5,848 nucleotides of DNA from Bacteroidales bacterium (GTDB taxonomy: Bacteria > Bacteroidota > Bacteroidia > Bacteroidales > WCHB1-69): contig JALNYF010000084.1 in NCBI GenBank assembly GCA_023229985.1, forward strand, positions 1 through 5,848, in the 5' to 3' direction. A program made the position numbers and the translations under genes. Below are positions 1 through 5,848 of the stretch, in pieces. Below the pieces are notes generated by a model. That model searched no databases. It was not told the DNA's origin and saw only the letters and a list, made by a program, of their open reading frames with translations. Every line of letters starts with the position of its first letter. Position 1 is the stretch's first letter.

Positions 1-289
1 CGATGCGCGTCAGACCCTTTTCAATCATTCTCGCTAAGGGCGTGTCGTTGCCTTTGCATAGCGCCATCGCCGAATCCAACTTCCCATCATGAATAAAATC
101 ACGAATGTTGTTCATAAAATTTCGATCATCCTTGGAAGCACTGTTAATAGTAAGCCACCGCTCAATAAATATGTAGATTTCTAATCCAAGCATTAAAAAC
201 AAAGGAATCATAATCCATAAACTGTTCGGATCAAATGCTAATTTAAAAATGCTTAGTTCTTCAACTTCTAATAAAAATAACGTATTCAT
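1..289 (-). CDS. MotA/TolQ/ExbB proton channel family protein, N-terminal part (cut by left window edge)
   Basis: Read on the minus strand from the ATG at 289-287, this encodes 96 residues beginning MNTLFLLEVEELSIF and continues past the window edge, so the C-terminal half or more is missing. Residues about 22-43 form a hydrophobic segment ending in FIERW, the usual first membrane helix of TolQ/ExbB proteins. It is followed by a soluble helical stretch with NFMNNIRDFIHDGKLDSA and TPLARMIEKGLTRI, which closely resembles Bacteroidota TolQ/ExbB homologues. Family members form inner-membrane pentamers that, with an ExbD/TolR partner, turn proton flow into force for TonB-dependent uptake or outer-membrane maintenance. 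The sequence seen does not decide between ExbB and TolQ, so no symbol is given. The ATG is preferred because it fits the family N-terminus and lies 17 bases from a -7 box. It is transcribed divergently from ftsK; exbD-like genes would be expected further left. Confidence 0.9.
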   Translation of the reverse strand, partial: MNTLFLLEVEELSIFKLAFDPNSLWIMIPLFLMLGLEIYIFIERWLTINSASKDDRNFMNNIRDFIHDGKLDSAMALCKGNDTPLARMIEKGLTRI

Positions 290-305
290 AAAATATATTT
301 TATTG

Positions 306-313
306 CAAAAATA
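306..313 (-). promoter_or_regulatory. Putative -7 element of the TolQ/ExbB-family gene
   Basis: On the minus strand this reads TATTTTTG, an exact match to the Bacteroidota sigma-ABfr -7 consensus TAnnTTTG. It lies 16 bases upstream of the ATG at 289, which would give a very short leader. I see no convincing TTTG -33 box at the usual 19-22 base spacing, so the call rests on the -7 box and its position alone. The region is AT-rich enough that a chance match is possible. Confidence 0.35.
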
Positions 314-414
314 CAAACGAAAAACCATCCTTTATATTATTCACACTCTTTTTTCTAAACACAGTATTGTTGATATTCTTTTATTGGATAAAACTTAATC
401 TCATATATTAATAG

Positions 415-422
415 TAATTTTG
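415..422 (+). promoter_or_regulatory. Putative -7 element of the ftsK-nnr unit
   Basis: TAATTTTG matches the Bacteroidota -7 consensus TAnnTTTG exactly. It is 35 bases upstream of the ftsK ATG, so transcription starting a few bases downstream would give a leader of about 30 AT-rich bases, normal for this phylum. The -33 box is poor: at standard spacing there is only ACTT (393-396), and the better ATTG at 383-386 is 28 bases away, too far for the consensus. The 168-base region 290-457 holds this element and the opposite-facing one near 306-313; nothing else recognisable is seen there. Confidence 0.42.
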
Positions 423-457
423 TGCTATGATTGTAAATAATAATTTTATTTAATAAT

Positions 458-3010
458 ATGCGGACTTTATCTAATTATCAGACGAATAGCAAGGGTAGTG
501 GCAAGAGCAAAAAATCGAAGTCGTCTTCAAATAGCAGTAATCCATCAAAAAAATCCTCAGGCAAATCATCCAAAAAATCCTGGAAGAGTGGCTTGTTAAG
601 TCCCGTAATGATCAAAATTTATGGTATTATTTTTATCTTGTTTGCCGTTCTTTCAGTTATCTCCATTTTTTCTTATTACTTTACTAATGGCACAGACCGT
701 CCTTACGTAGAGCTTGGAGCTGAGGAAGTTGCCAATTGGTGCGGTGCATTGGGCGCGTATATAGCATTCTTTTTTGTAGATTATTTTTTTGGCTTTTTTT
801 CAATAGGATTTCCTTTCCTCTTTTTTCTGTATGGTGTAAAAATGACTTTCGATAAAACGATGCTGCCTTTAGTTAAAACAACTGTAACTGCTTTATTGAC
901 AATGGCTTGGTTTTCTATGATATTGGCTCTCTTCCTCCCCGAAACCTATAACTTTGTAGCCGGAACTTTCGGTAGTTTTATTACACAAGGATTCCTTGTG
1001 GAGAAAACCGGTGTCGTTGCCACCTTTTTTATTCTTTTAACGCTCCTTTTTATCTTACTAATACTATGTTACAATCTTTCTACTGATAACTTTCTCTCTT
1101 TTTGGTCAAAAATTCATATTTTTAAAAAGAAAGACAAACAAGATGGGAACTCTTCGGGTAATAGAATGCAAGAAAATGATGATGAAATAATTGATAATCA
1201 AAAAGAAACAGAATCACAAAAACTACCGGATCTCTATATTACGGGAAGAAATGAATTGAGTAAAGAATACGATAAAAATGTGATTCATTTTGAAACGGAA
1301 ACAGGCACTCCCGCGCAAGCAAAACCTGAAAATAAACAAGAAGAAACAGAAGTTCCTTTGGACATTGTCAATTCCCATGAAATGGCTGCCGGCAACGATT
1401 TGTCTTTTGAAAATGATGAAAATGAAGAAGTTGCCGAAGCTGCCCCTGCAGAATCTGATACGACAATGTATAATGATATTTCAAATATGGAAGATTATGA
1501 CCCCCGAAAAGACTTGTCGCAGTATCAATTTCCTACACCGGAATTGTTGTTTGATCACGTTCCCATAGCTGTTGATGAACAAAGCAAGATGCGTGATTTA
1601 CGCGCCAATAAGGAAAAAATTGAAAAAACACTCAAGAATTTTGGGATTCCCATTCAGCGCATTTTTGCAACCGTAGGTCCTACTGTTACGCTCTACGAAA
1701 TTGTTCCCGCCGAAGGCGTGCGCATTAGCAAAATTAAAAACTTGGAAGACGATATTGCCCTCAATTTGGCTGCATTGGGAATTCGTATCATCGCTCCCAT
1801 TCCCGGGAAAGGTACCATTGGAATTGAAGTCCCCAACTCCGTTCCGCAAATGGTCCCTATGAAAGATATCATTACTTCCGAAAAATTCCTGAATAACAAG
1901 TACGACTTGCCAATTGGATTAGGAAAGACCATTAGTGATGAGCCTTTTGTGGTTGATTTGGCAAAAATGCCTCACCTGTTGATGGCAGGTGCAACCGGAC
2001 AGGGAAAATCGGTCGGACTGAACGCCGTCATTGCATCGCTGTTGTACAAAAAACACCCCGCAGAAATTAAATTCGTTCTGATAGATCCGAAAAAAGTGGA
2101 ATTTACGCTCTATTCCATTATCGAAAATCATTATTTGGCAACTTTACCGAATGTCGAAGAACCCATCATTACCGATACAAAAAAAGTAATATATACGCTT
2201 AATTCACTTTGCGCCGAAATGGATGCAAGATACGATTTGTTGAAATATGCAAAAGTGAGAAATATTAAGGAATATAATGCTAAATTCTGCTCCCGACAGC
2301 TCTCACCCACCAACGGGCACCGTTATTTACCCTACATTGTCCTTATTATTGATGAGTTCGGGGATTTAATTATGACTGCCGGTCGCTCCGTGGAAACGCC
2401 TATCGCGCGCTTGGCACAGTTGGCACGTGCCATCGGAATACACTTGGTTATCGCCACCCAACGCCCTTCCGTGAACATCATTACCGGTATCATCAAAGCT
2501 AATTTCCCATCTCGTATTGCTTTCCGCGTATCATCGAAAATAGATTCCCGCACGATCTTGGACTGCGGCGGTGCCGACCAACTAATCGGAAAAGGAGATA
2601 TGCTGCTCTCTACCGGCAGCGACCTCGTAAGACTTCAATGCGCATTTATTGATACCCCTGAAGTAGAAGAACTTACAAAATATATTGCCGACCAACAAGG
2701 CTACCCCGAACCTTTCTTCCTGCCCGAATATTCCGAAGAAGAGGAGAATGTTGATAATGAACCGATTGATGCCGACAGTATAGACCCTTGCTTTATGGAT
2801 GCCGCCACTTTAATTGTGCAAACCCAACAAGGTTCCACCTCTATGATTCAACGAAAAATGAAATTGGGGTACAACCGCGCAGGAAGAATTATGGACCAAA
2901 TGGAAGAATTCAAAATTGTTGGTTCCGCTAACGGCAGTAAAGTCCGCCAAGTTAATGTAAAAAGTATGGAAGAACTACGCGAAATTTTCCAAAGGATGGG
3001 ATTGATTTAA
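458..3010 (+). CDS. ftsK: DNA translocase FtsK (FtsK/SpoIIIE family), complete
   Basis: An 850-residue septal DNA pump, which by family knowledge translocates double-stranded DNA by ATP hydrolysis, clears the terminus region from the closing septum and activates XerC/XerD recombination at dif. Residues 8-45 are an unusual Ser/Lys-rich tract, probably cytoplasmic. Four membrane segments follow at about 51-76, 95-127, 139-161 and 186-206. Residues about 225-360 form an acidic, low-complexity linker. The alpha domain is about 375-470 (ATVGPTVTLYEIVPAEGVR at 404-422). The beta RecA-like motor has Walker A GATGQGKS at 511-518, LIDPKK at 541-546, Walker B IVLIIDEFGDL at 627-637 (D632, E633) and ATQRP at 666-670. 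The C-terminal winged-helix gamma domain is about 782-848 (LGYNRAGRIMDQMEE at 803-817). The length is usual for Bacteroidota and shorter than E. coli FtsK because the linker is short. All key motor residues seem intact. The ATG precedes the basic tract and follows an AT-rich leader without a Shine-Dalgarno site. nnr follows after 10 bases. Confidence 0.97.
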   Translation: MRTLSNYQTNSKGSGKSKKSKSSSNSSNPSKKSSGKSSKKSWKSGLLSPVMIKIYGIIFILFAVLSVISIFSYYFTNGTDRPYVELGAEEVANWCGALGAYIAFFFVDYFFGFFSIGFPFLFFLYGVKMTFDKTMLPLVKTTVTALLTMAWFSMILALFLPETYNFVAGTFGSFITQGFLVEKTGVVATFFILLTLLFILLILCYNLSTDNFLSFWSKIHIFKKKDKQDGNSSGNRMQENDDEIIDNQKETESQKLPDLYITGRNELSKEYDKNVIHFETETGTPAQAKPENKQEETEVPLDIVNSHEMAAGNDLSFENDENEEVAEAAPAESDTTMYNDISNMEDYDPRKDLSQYQFPTPELLFDHVPIAVDEQSKMRDLRANKEKIEKTLKNFGIPIQRIFATVGPTVTLYEIVPAEGVRISKIKNLEDDIALNLAALGIRIIAPIPGKGTIGIEVPNSVPQMVPMKDIITSEKFLNNKYDLPIGLGKTISDEPFVVDLAKMPHLLMAGATGQGKSVGLNAVIASLLYKKHPAEIKFVLIDPKKVEFTLYSIIENHYLATLPNVEEPIITDTKKVIYTLNSLCAEMDARYDLLKYAKVRNIKEYNAKFCSRQLSPTNGHRYLPYIVLIIDEFGDLIMTAGRSVETPIARLAQLARAIGIHLVIATQRPSVNIITGIIKANFPSRIAFRVSSKIDSRTILDCGGADQLIGKGDMLLSTGSDLVRLQCAFIDTPEVEELTKYIADQQGYPEPFFLPEYSEEEENVDNEPIDADSIDPCFMDAATLIVQTQQGSTSMIQRKMKLGYNRAGRIMDQMEEFKIVGSANGSKVRQVNVKSMEELREIFQRMGLI

Positions 3011-3020
3011 CACCAATGAT

Positions 3021-4580
3021 ATGATTGTTTCAGCCCAAGATGTCCGCGAAAGCGAACAATTCACCATCAAAAGCGAACCCATTTCTTCTGTTGATCTCAT
3101 GGAACGTGCCGCCCAAACTGTCGTTGCCCAATTAATGAGCGACCTCGATATGACCGCTTTTGATAAAATTGTGGTGGTTTGCGGTTCCGGTAATAATGGC
3201 GGTGACGGATTAGTTGCTGCCCGACTTTTGGCAGAAAAAGGATTCCCAACCGATGTGATTCTGACACACCAACTTCCCAAGGTTTCCGATGAATTTTTAT
3301 ATAATTTGAAAAAAATTGAAGCCACTCAAAAACAGCGTAATAATTTGCAATGTATTAATTTTGTGGATTTTAAAACTAATGCGTCGCCATATTCCGAGGA
3401 TAATATTTTAATCATTGATGCTATTTTTGGGATTGGACTTTCTCGCCCCGTGACCGATTTTTACGCCGATGTTATCTCTTTTTTTAATGATTTTAAGAAT
3501 CCGCAGCGCCTCCTTCATCACTTGAAAACAGTGATTGTTGCGATAGATGCCCCTTCGGGCTTATTTGTCGATCAACGAACGCCATCGGCTTCTCCGCGTA
3601 TTTTCGCAGATATTACCTATACTTTTCAATGGATGAAATGGGCATATTTACTGCCCGAAAATGAAAATTGTGTCGGACATGTTTCCGTTTTGGATATAGG
3701 CTTAAAACTACCATCAGAAAAGAATATTCATAATTTATTGATTGATAAAGAATTGGTAAGTATTTTTTATCGTCCCCTCAGGAAATTTGCGCATAAGGGG
3801 AGTCACGGACATGGATTGTTGGTTGCGGGTTCTCGTGCCATGCCCGGAGCAGCATTTTTAGCGGCTACTGCTGCCATGCGCGGCGGTATCGGCAAACTGA
3901 CGGTTCACACGGTGGATGCGGTCGCCGATATATTGCCGGTTGCTTTGCCGGAGGCGATCATTGACAGAGATGTCAATCCGGCTAACGTTTCTCAAATTCG
4001 CTGGGAGCGATTGGCTCCCATGCAAGCGTTGGCAATAGGACCCGGACTGGGAGTTACCCATCAAACTGCCTCTCTTTTGAAGGATATTATTTCTGAAGTT
4101 CATTCTCCATTTTTGTTGGATGCGGACGCACTGAATATATTGGCAGAAAACAAAACGTGGTTGGCATTTTTGCCCGCATACACTATCTTAACTCCTCATT
4201 TTAAGGAATTTGAGCGTTTAGCCGGTCCCGTGCAAAATGATTTTGAACGGATAGAAAAACTGCAGGTTTTCTCTCAAAAATATAACGTTATTGTTGTTTT
4301 GAAAGGAGCGCACAGCGTAGTGGCACTGCCTAACGGTAAATTATACGTGAACACGACCGGCAACCCCGGAATGGCAACGGCGGGGAGCGGTGACGTGCTA
4401 ACTGGTATCATATTGGCTTGTTTGTCAAAGGGTTATGCACCGGAAATAGCCGCAATTTTGGGCGTTTATTTGCATGGGAAAGCCGGCGATTTGGCTCTCG
4501 AACAAGAATCACAGGAGAGTTTGATAGCCGGAGATATTTGCAAAAATATCGGCAAGGCATTCCATTCGCTACTCGAATAA
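3021..4580 (+). CDS. nnr: Bifunctional NAD(P)H-hydrate repair enzyme (epimerase plus ADP/ATP-dependent dehydratase)
   Basis: This 519-residue cytosolic fusion carries both steps of nicotinamide cofactor repair. The N-terminal YjeF_N domain (about 1-230) interconverts R- and S-NAD(P)H hydrates. The C-terminal ribokinase-like domain (about 245-519) dehydrates the S form back to NAD(P)H using ADP or ATP. Epimerase marks are EPISSVDLMERAA (19-31), the phosphate-binding loop CGSGNNGGDG (54-63), IIDAIFGIG (131-139; D133 is the likely catalytic acid) and AIDAPSG (174-180). Dehydratase marks are KGSHGHGLLVAGS (259-271), AIGPGLG (338-344), LDADALN (366-372), LTPHFKEFERL (390-400), LKGAH (427-431) and the nucleotide loop GNPGMATAGSGDVLTG (447-462; D458 is the likely catalytic residue). 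Length and domain order match the usual bacterial fusion and both active sites look intact. The ATG at 3021 gives the expected family N-terminus; the nearby ATG at 3016 is out of frame. The 10-base gap from ftsK implies co-transcription. The gene is also known as nnrD or yjeF. Confidence 0.96.
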   Translation: MIVSAQDVRESEQFTIKSEPISSVDLMERAAQTVVAQLMSDLDMTAFDKIVVVCGSGNNGGDGLVAARLLAEKGFPTDVILTHQLPKVSDEFLYNLKKIEATQKQRNNLQCINFVDFKTNASPYSEDNILIIDAIFGIGLSRPVTDFYADVISFFNDFKNPQRLLHHLKTVIVAIDAPSGLFVDQRTPSASPRIFADITYTFQWMKWAYLLPENENCVGHVSVLDIGLKLPSEKNIHNLLIDKELVSIFYRPLRKFAHKGSHGHGLLVAGSRAMPGAAFLAATAAMRGGIGKLTVHTVDAVADILPVALPEAIIDRDVNPANVSQIRWERLAPMQALAIGPGLGVTHQTASLLKDIISEVHSPFLLDADALNILAENKTWLAFLPAYTILTPHFKEFERLAGPVQNDFERIEKLQVFSQKYNVIVVLKGAHSVVALPNGKLYVNTTGNPGMATAGSGDVLTGIILACLSKGYAPEIAAILGVYLHGKAGDLALEQESQESLIAGDICKNIGKAFHSLLE

Positions 4581-4605
4581 TGTTTTTACCCATAAATTAT
4601 TTCTC

Positions 4606-4639
4606 TTTGTTTTTTGTAGAATAAAAAATTGTAAGTTTG
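4606..4639 (+). promoter_or_regulatory. Putative Bacteroidota-type promoter for the acyltransferase-upp unit
   Basis: TTTG at 4606-4609 and TAAGTTTG at 4632-4639 match the -33 (TTTG) and -7 (TAnnTTTG) elements of the primary Bacteroidota sigma factor. They are separated by 22 bases, at the upper end of the usual range; a second TTTG at 4613-4616 is too close. Transcription would begin around 4644-4647, giving a leader of about 70 bases before the GTG at 4718. This is the best promoter candidate in the window because both boxes are present. The -7 box lies almost wholly in the loop of the inverted repeat at 4618-4660. Confidence 0.55.
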
Positions 4640-4660
4640 CTGCCGCTAAATTTTTATTCT
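4618..4660. repeat. AT-rich inverted repeat between nnr and the acyltransferase gene
   Basis: AGAATAAAAA (4618-4627) pairs perfectly with TTTTTATTCT (4651-4660). After one mismatch (4628 with 4650), two more pairs follow (4629-4630 with 4648-4649), leaving a 17-base loop at 4631-4647. The stem holds a single G-C pair, so as RNA it would be weak. It could act as a modest terminator for the ftsK-nnr transcript, helped by the T-rich tract at 4601-4616, or serve as a palindromic protein-binding site around the overlapping promoter. It does not look like a classical GC-stem plus U-tract terminator. The rest of the 137-base gap (4581-4717) shows nothing recognisable. Confidence 0.5.
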
Positions 4661-4717
4661 CAAATGGTGATAGATGGGGTAGTATATCTGTCAATTTATC
4701 ATAAAAGAAATAGGTAA

Positions 4718-5653
4718 GTGATTAATTACTATAAACATAGCGAAATTGACAAAGAAAAATGGAACACGAGTATTCGCAATTCCCTATCTGCTACTATTTT
4801 TGCCGATTTTGATTTTTTGTCGTTAGCCAATCCTTCATGGGGAGCCCTGATACAAGATGATTATGAAGTAGTGATGCCCCTTCCCCATCGCGCCAAAGTG
4901 GGGATTCATTATATTTTAACGCCTTATTTTTTTTCACGGTTAGGGATTTTTTCATCGAAAGATATTACTAATGAGCAGATTACAGATTTTATCCAAACCA
5001 TTCCGCATAAATTTTGGCAGGTGGACCTCAATCTCAACGAGCAAAATGCGAGTTCCGTTCTTGCGTCGAAGTCTGTTCAGCTCACTTCTTATCAACTGGA
5101 CTTAAATGCTCCTTATCTTGCCATTTATGGAAATTATTCCGAAAATTTGCGGCGTAATTTGCGAACAGCGCAAAAGTATTCGCTTGTGATTGATAAAAAT
5201 GCAGATATTCAAGAGATTATTGCACTTTTCCGGCATAATCGTGGAAAAATCAAAACCATCAAGATGAAGAGTGCTGATTACAATTTATTTCTAAAAATGG
5301 CGGAAATGATGAAAAATCAGGACAAAATTGATGTTTGGGGCGTTCGCGACGAACAAGGAAATCTATTGGCGGGAGCTTGTTTGTTGAAAGATTATCAGCG
5401 TACATGGTTTTGGTTTTCGGGGCGCGATGAGCGTTATGCCGAAAAAAGAGCCATGTTTTTTTTATTAGATGAATATTTCAAACAACATGCCGGAAATCCG
5501 TTACTATTTGATTTCAATGGTTCGATGAATGAAAATATTGCCCGCTTTTACAGTCAATTTGGGTCTCAAAAATATACTTATCCGATGCTCTGTTATTCTC
5601 AACGAATTTATTTAAGCCCCTTGATTAAGTTTTATAAATTGATGAAATTATAA
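4718..5653 (+). CDS. Putative acyltransferase of the FemAB/GNAT-like superfamily, function unknown
   Basis: A 311-residue soluble protein with no signal peptide or membrane helix, resembling a widespread but uncharacterised Bacteroidota family of GNAT/FemAB-type acyltransferases. Visible marks are a first half with DDYEVVMPLPHRAKVGIHYI (47-66) and YFFSRLGIFS (70-79), then YSENLRRNLRTAQKY (140-154) and FRHNRG (171-176), similar to the lipid-II aminoacyltransferase fold. The second half has GNLLAGACLL (214-223), a Trp/Phe-rich strand TWFWFSGRDERYAEKRA (229-245) and DFNGSMNENIARFYSQFG (265-282), like the end of GNAT domains where an acyl-carrier or acyl-tRNA would bind. Donor and acceptor cannot be read from the sequence. 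The start is GTG directly after an in-frame TAA at 4715-4717, so no longer reading is possible. The resulting N-terminus MINYYKHSEIDKEKW fits what I recall of the family, and AGG at 4712-4714 is a weak ribosome-site candidate. upp begins 24 bases downstream, suggesting one transcript. Confidence 0.72.
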   Translation: MINYYKHSEIDKEKWNTSIRNSLSATIFADFDFLSLANPSWGALIQDDYEVVMPLPHRAKVGIHYILTPYFFSRLGIFSSKDITNEQITDFIQTIPHKFWQVDLNLNEQNASSVLASKSVQLTSYQLDLNAPYLAIYGNYSENLRRNLRTAQKYSLVIDKNADIQEIIALFRHNRGKIKTIKMKSADYNLFLKMAEMMKNQDKIDVWGVRDEQGNLLAGACLLKDYQRTWFWFSGRDERYAEKRAMFFLLDEYFKQHAGNPLLFDFNGSMNENIARFYSQFGSQKYTYPMLCYSQRIYLSPLIKFYKLMKL

Positions 5654-5677
5654 AAAAATATTATAAATCAAATAATT

Positions 5678-5848
5678 ATGAAAACTATTAAAAATCTTGG
5701 ATTAGAAAATTCACTGTTTAACCAGTTTATTTCGGAAATCCGTAGCGTAGAAGTTCAAAAAGACAGTATGCGTTTTCGAAGGAATTTGGAGCGTATGGGG
5801 GAAATTTTTGCGTATGAAATTAGCAAGACTTTTGCGTATAAGCCGACA
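5678..5848 (+). CDS. upp: Uracil phosphoribosyltransferase, N-terminal part (cut by right window edge)
   Basis: The ATG at 5678 opens 57 codons that run intact to the window edge. The product begins MKTIKNLGLENSLFNQFISE and contains IRSVEVQKDSMRFRRNLER (21-39) and MGEIFAYEISKTFAYKPT (40-57). This pattern of an N-terminal helix, a conserved RFRRN-ER core and a GE-AYEISKT helix closely matches uracil phosphoribosyltransferases of Bacteroides and relatives, which are about 215 residues long. The family salvages uracil with PRPP to form UMP in the cytoplasm. The PRPP-binding and uracil-binding motifs lie beyond the edge, so catalytic integrity cannot be checked. The 24-base AT-rich spacer after the acyltransferase gene has no promoter-like element, so read-through from upstream is likely. 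Confidence 0.88.
   Translation, partial: MKTIKNLGLENSLFNQFISEIRSVEVQKDSMRFRRNLERMGEIFAYEISKTFAYKPT

Noticed and set aside
395..412. Small palindrome TTAAT/ATTAA with a short spacer upstream of ftsK.
   Set aside because: Five A/T pairs in AT-rich DNA are expected by chance, and no second copy or conserved operator pattern is visible.
3011..3020. Possible alternative start for nnr at the ATG at 3016.
   Set aside because: It is out of frame with nnr and runs into TGA after two codons; the ATG at 3021 gives the family-typical N-terminus.
4580..4624. Short reading frame from an ATG overlapping the nnr stop (TAATG), 14 codons of hydrophobic residues.
   Set aside because: It is very short, in an AT-rich spacer, has no ribosome site and resembles no known leader peptide. 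It also overlaps the promoter candidate.
4878..4885. On the minus strand this is GGGAAGGG, matching the E. coli FtsK-orienting KOPS consensus GGGNAGGG.
   Set aside because: A single 8-base match with one free position is expected by chance at nearly this rate in both strands of a window this size. It lies within a coding region, and the KOPS used by this lineage is not known to me.
5806..5838. Two copies of TTTTGCGTAT (5806-5815 and 5829-5838) close together.
   Set aside because: Both lie in the upp reading frame and encode the FAYE and FAYK segments expected in this family, so the repeat follows from the protein sequence.

Overview
The window reads as ordinary chromosomal housekeeping DNA from a Bacteroidota bacterium, most likely Bacteroidales. 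Three things point there. The DNA is AT-rich and the genes lack clear Shine-Dalgarno sites. Promoter-like TAnnTTTG elements, the Bacteroidota -7 box, lie upstream of three genes. The proteins resemble Bacteroidota versions of their families: a TolQ/ExbB homologue, a roughly 850-residue FtsK, a fused NAD(P)H-hydrate repair enzyme, a FemAB/GNAT-like acyltransferase of the kind common in this phylum, and a Bacteroides-like uracil phosphoribosyltransferase. All assignments come from recognising motifs by eye, since no search was run.

Layout. Positions 1-289, minus strand: the N-terminal third or so of a MotA/TolQ/ExbB proton-channel protein, running off the left edge. Positions 290-457: a divergent intergenic region with one promoter-like -7 element facing each way. 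Positions 458-3010, plus strand: complete ftsK. Positions 3021-4580, plus strand: complete bifunctional nnr, 10 bases after ftsK and probably co-transcribed with it. Positions 4581-4717: a non-coding gap with a good promoter candidate embedded in an AT-rich inverted repeat. Positions 4718-5653, plus strand: a 311-residue putative acyltransferase starting at GTG. Positions 5678-5848, plus strand: the first 57 codons of a uracil phosphoribosyltransferase, running off the right edge.

How the genes fit together. ftsK (chromosome segregation at the septum) and nnr (repair of damaged NADH/NADPH) look like a two-gene transcription unit by proximity only; no shared pathway is evident. The acyltransferase and upp probably form a second unit driven from about 4606-4639. 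The TolQ/ExbB gene is read leftwards and belongs to a different unit, probably with exbD-like genes outside the window.

I found no mobile element, CRISPR array, tRNA, rRNA, toxin-antitoxin pair or defence gene, and no convincing evidence of a new system. The points most worth a second look are the uncharacterised acyltransferase, the promoter inside an inverted repeat, and nnr directly downstream of ftsK.
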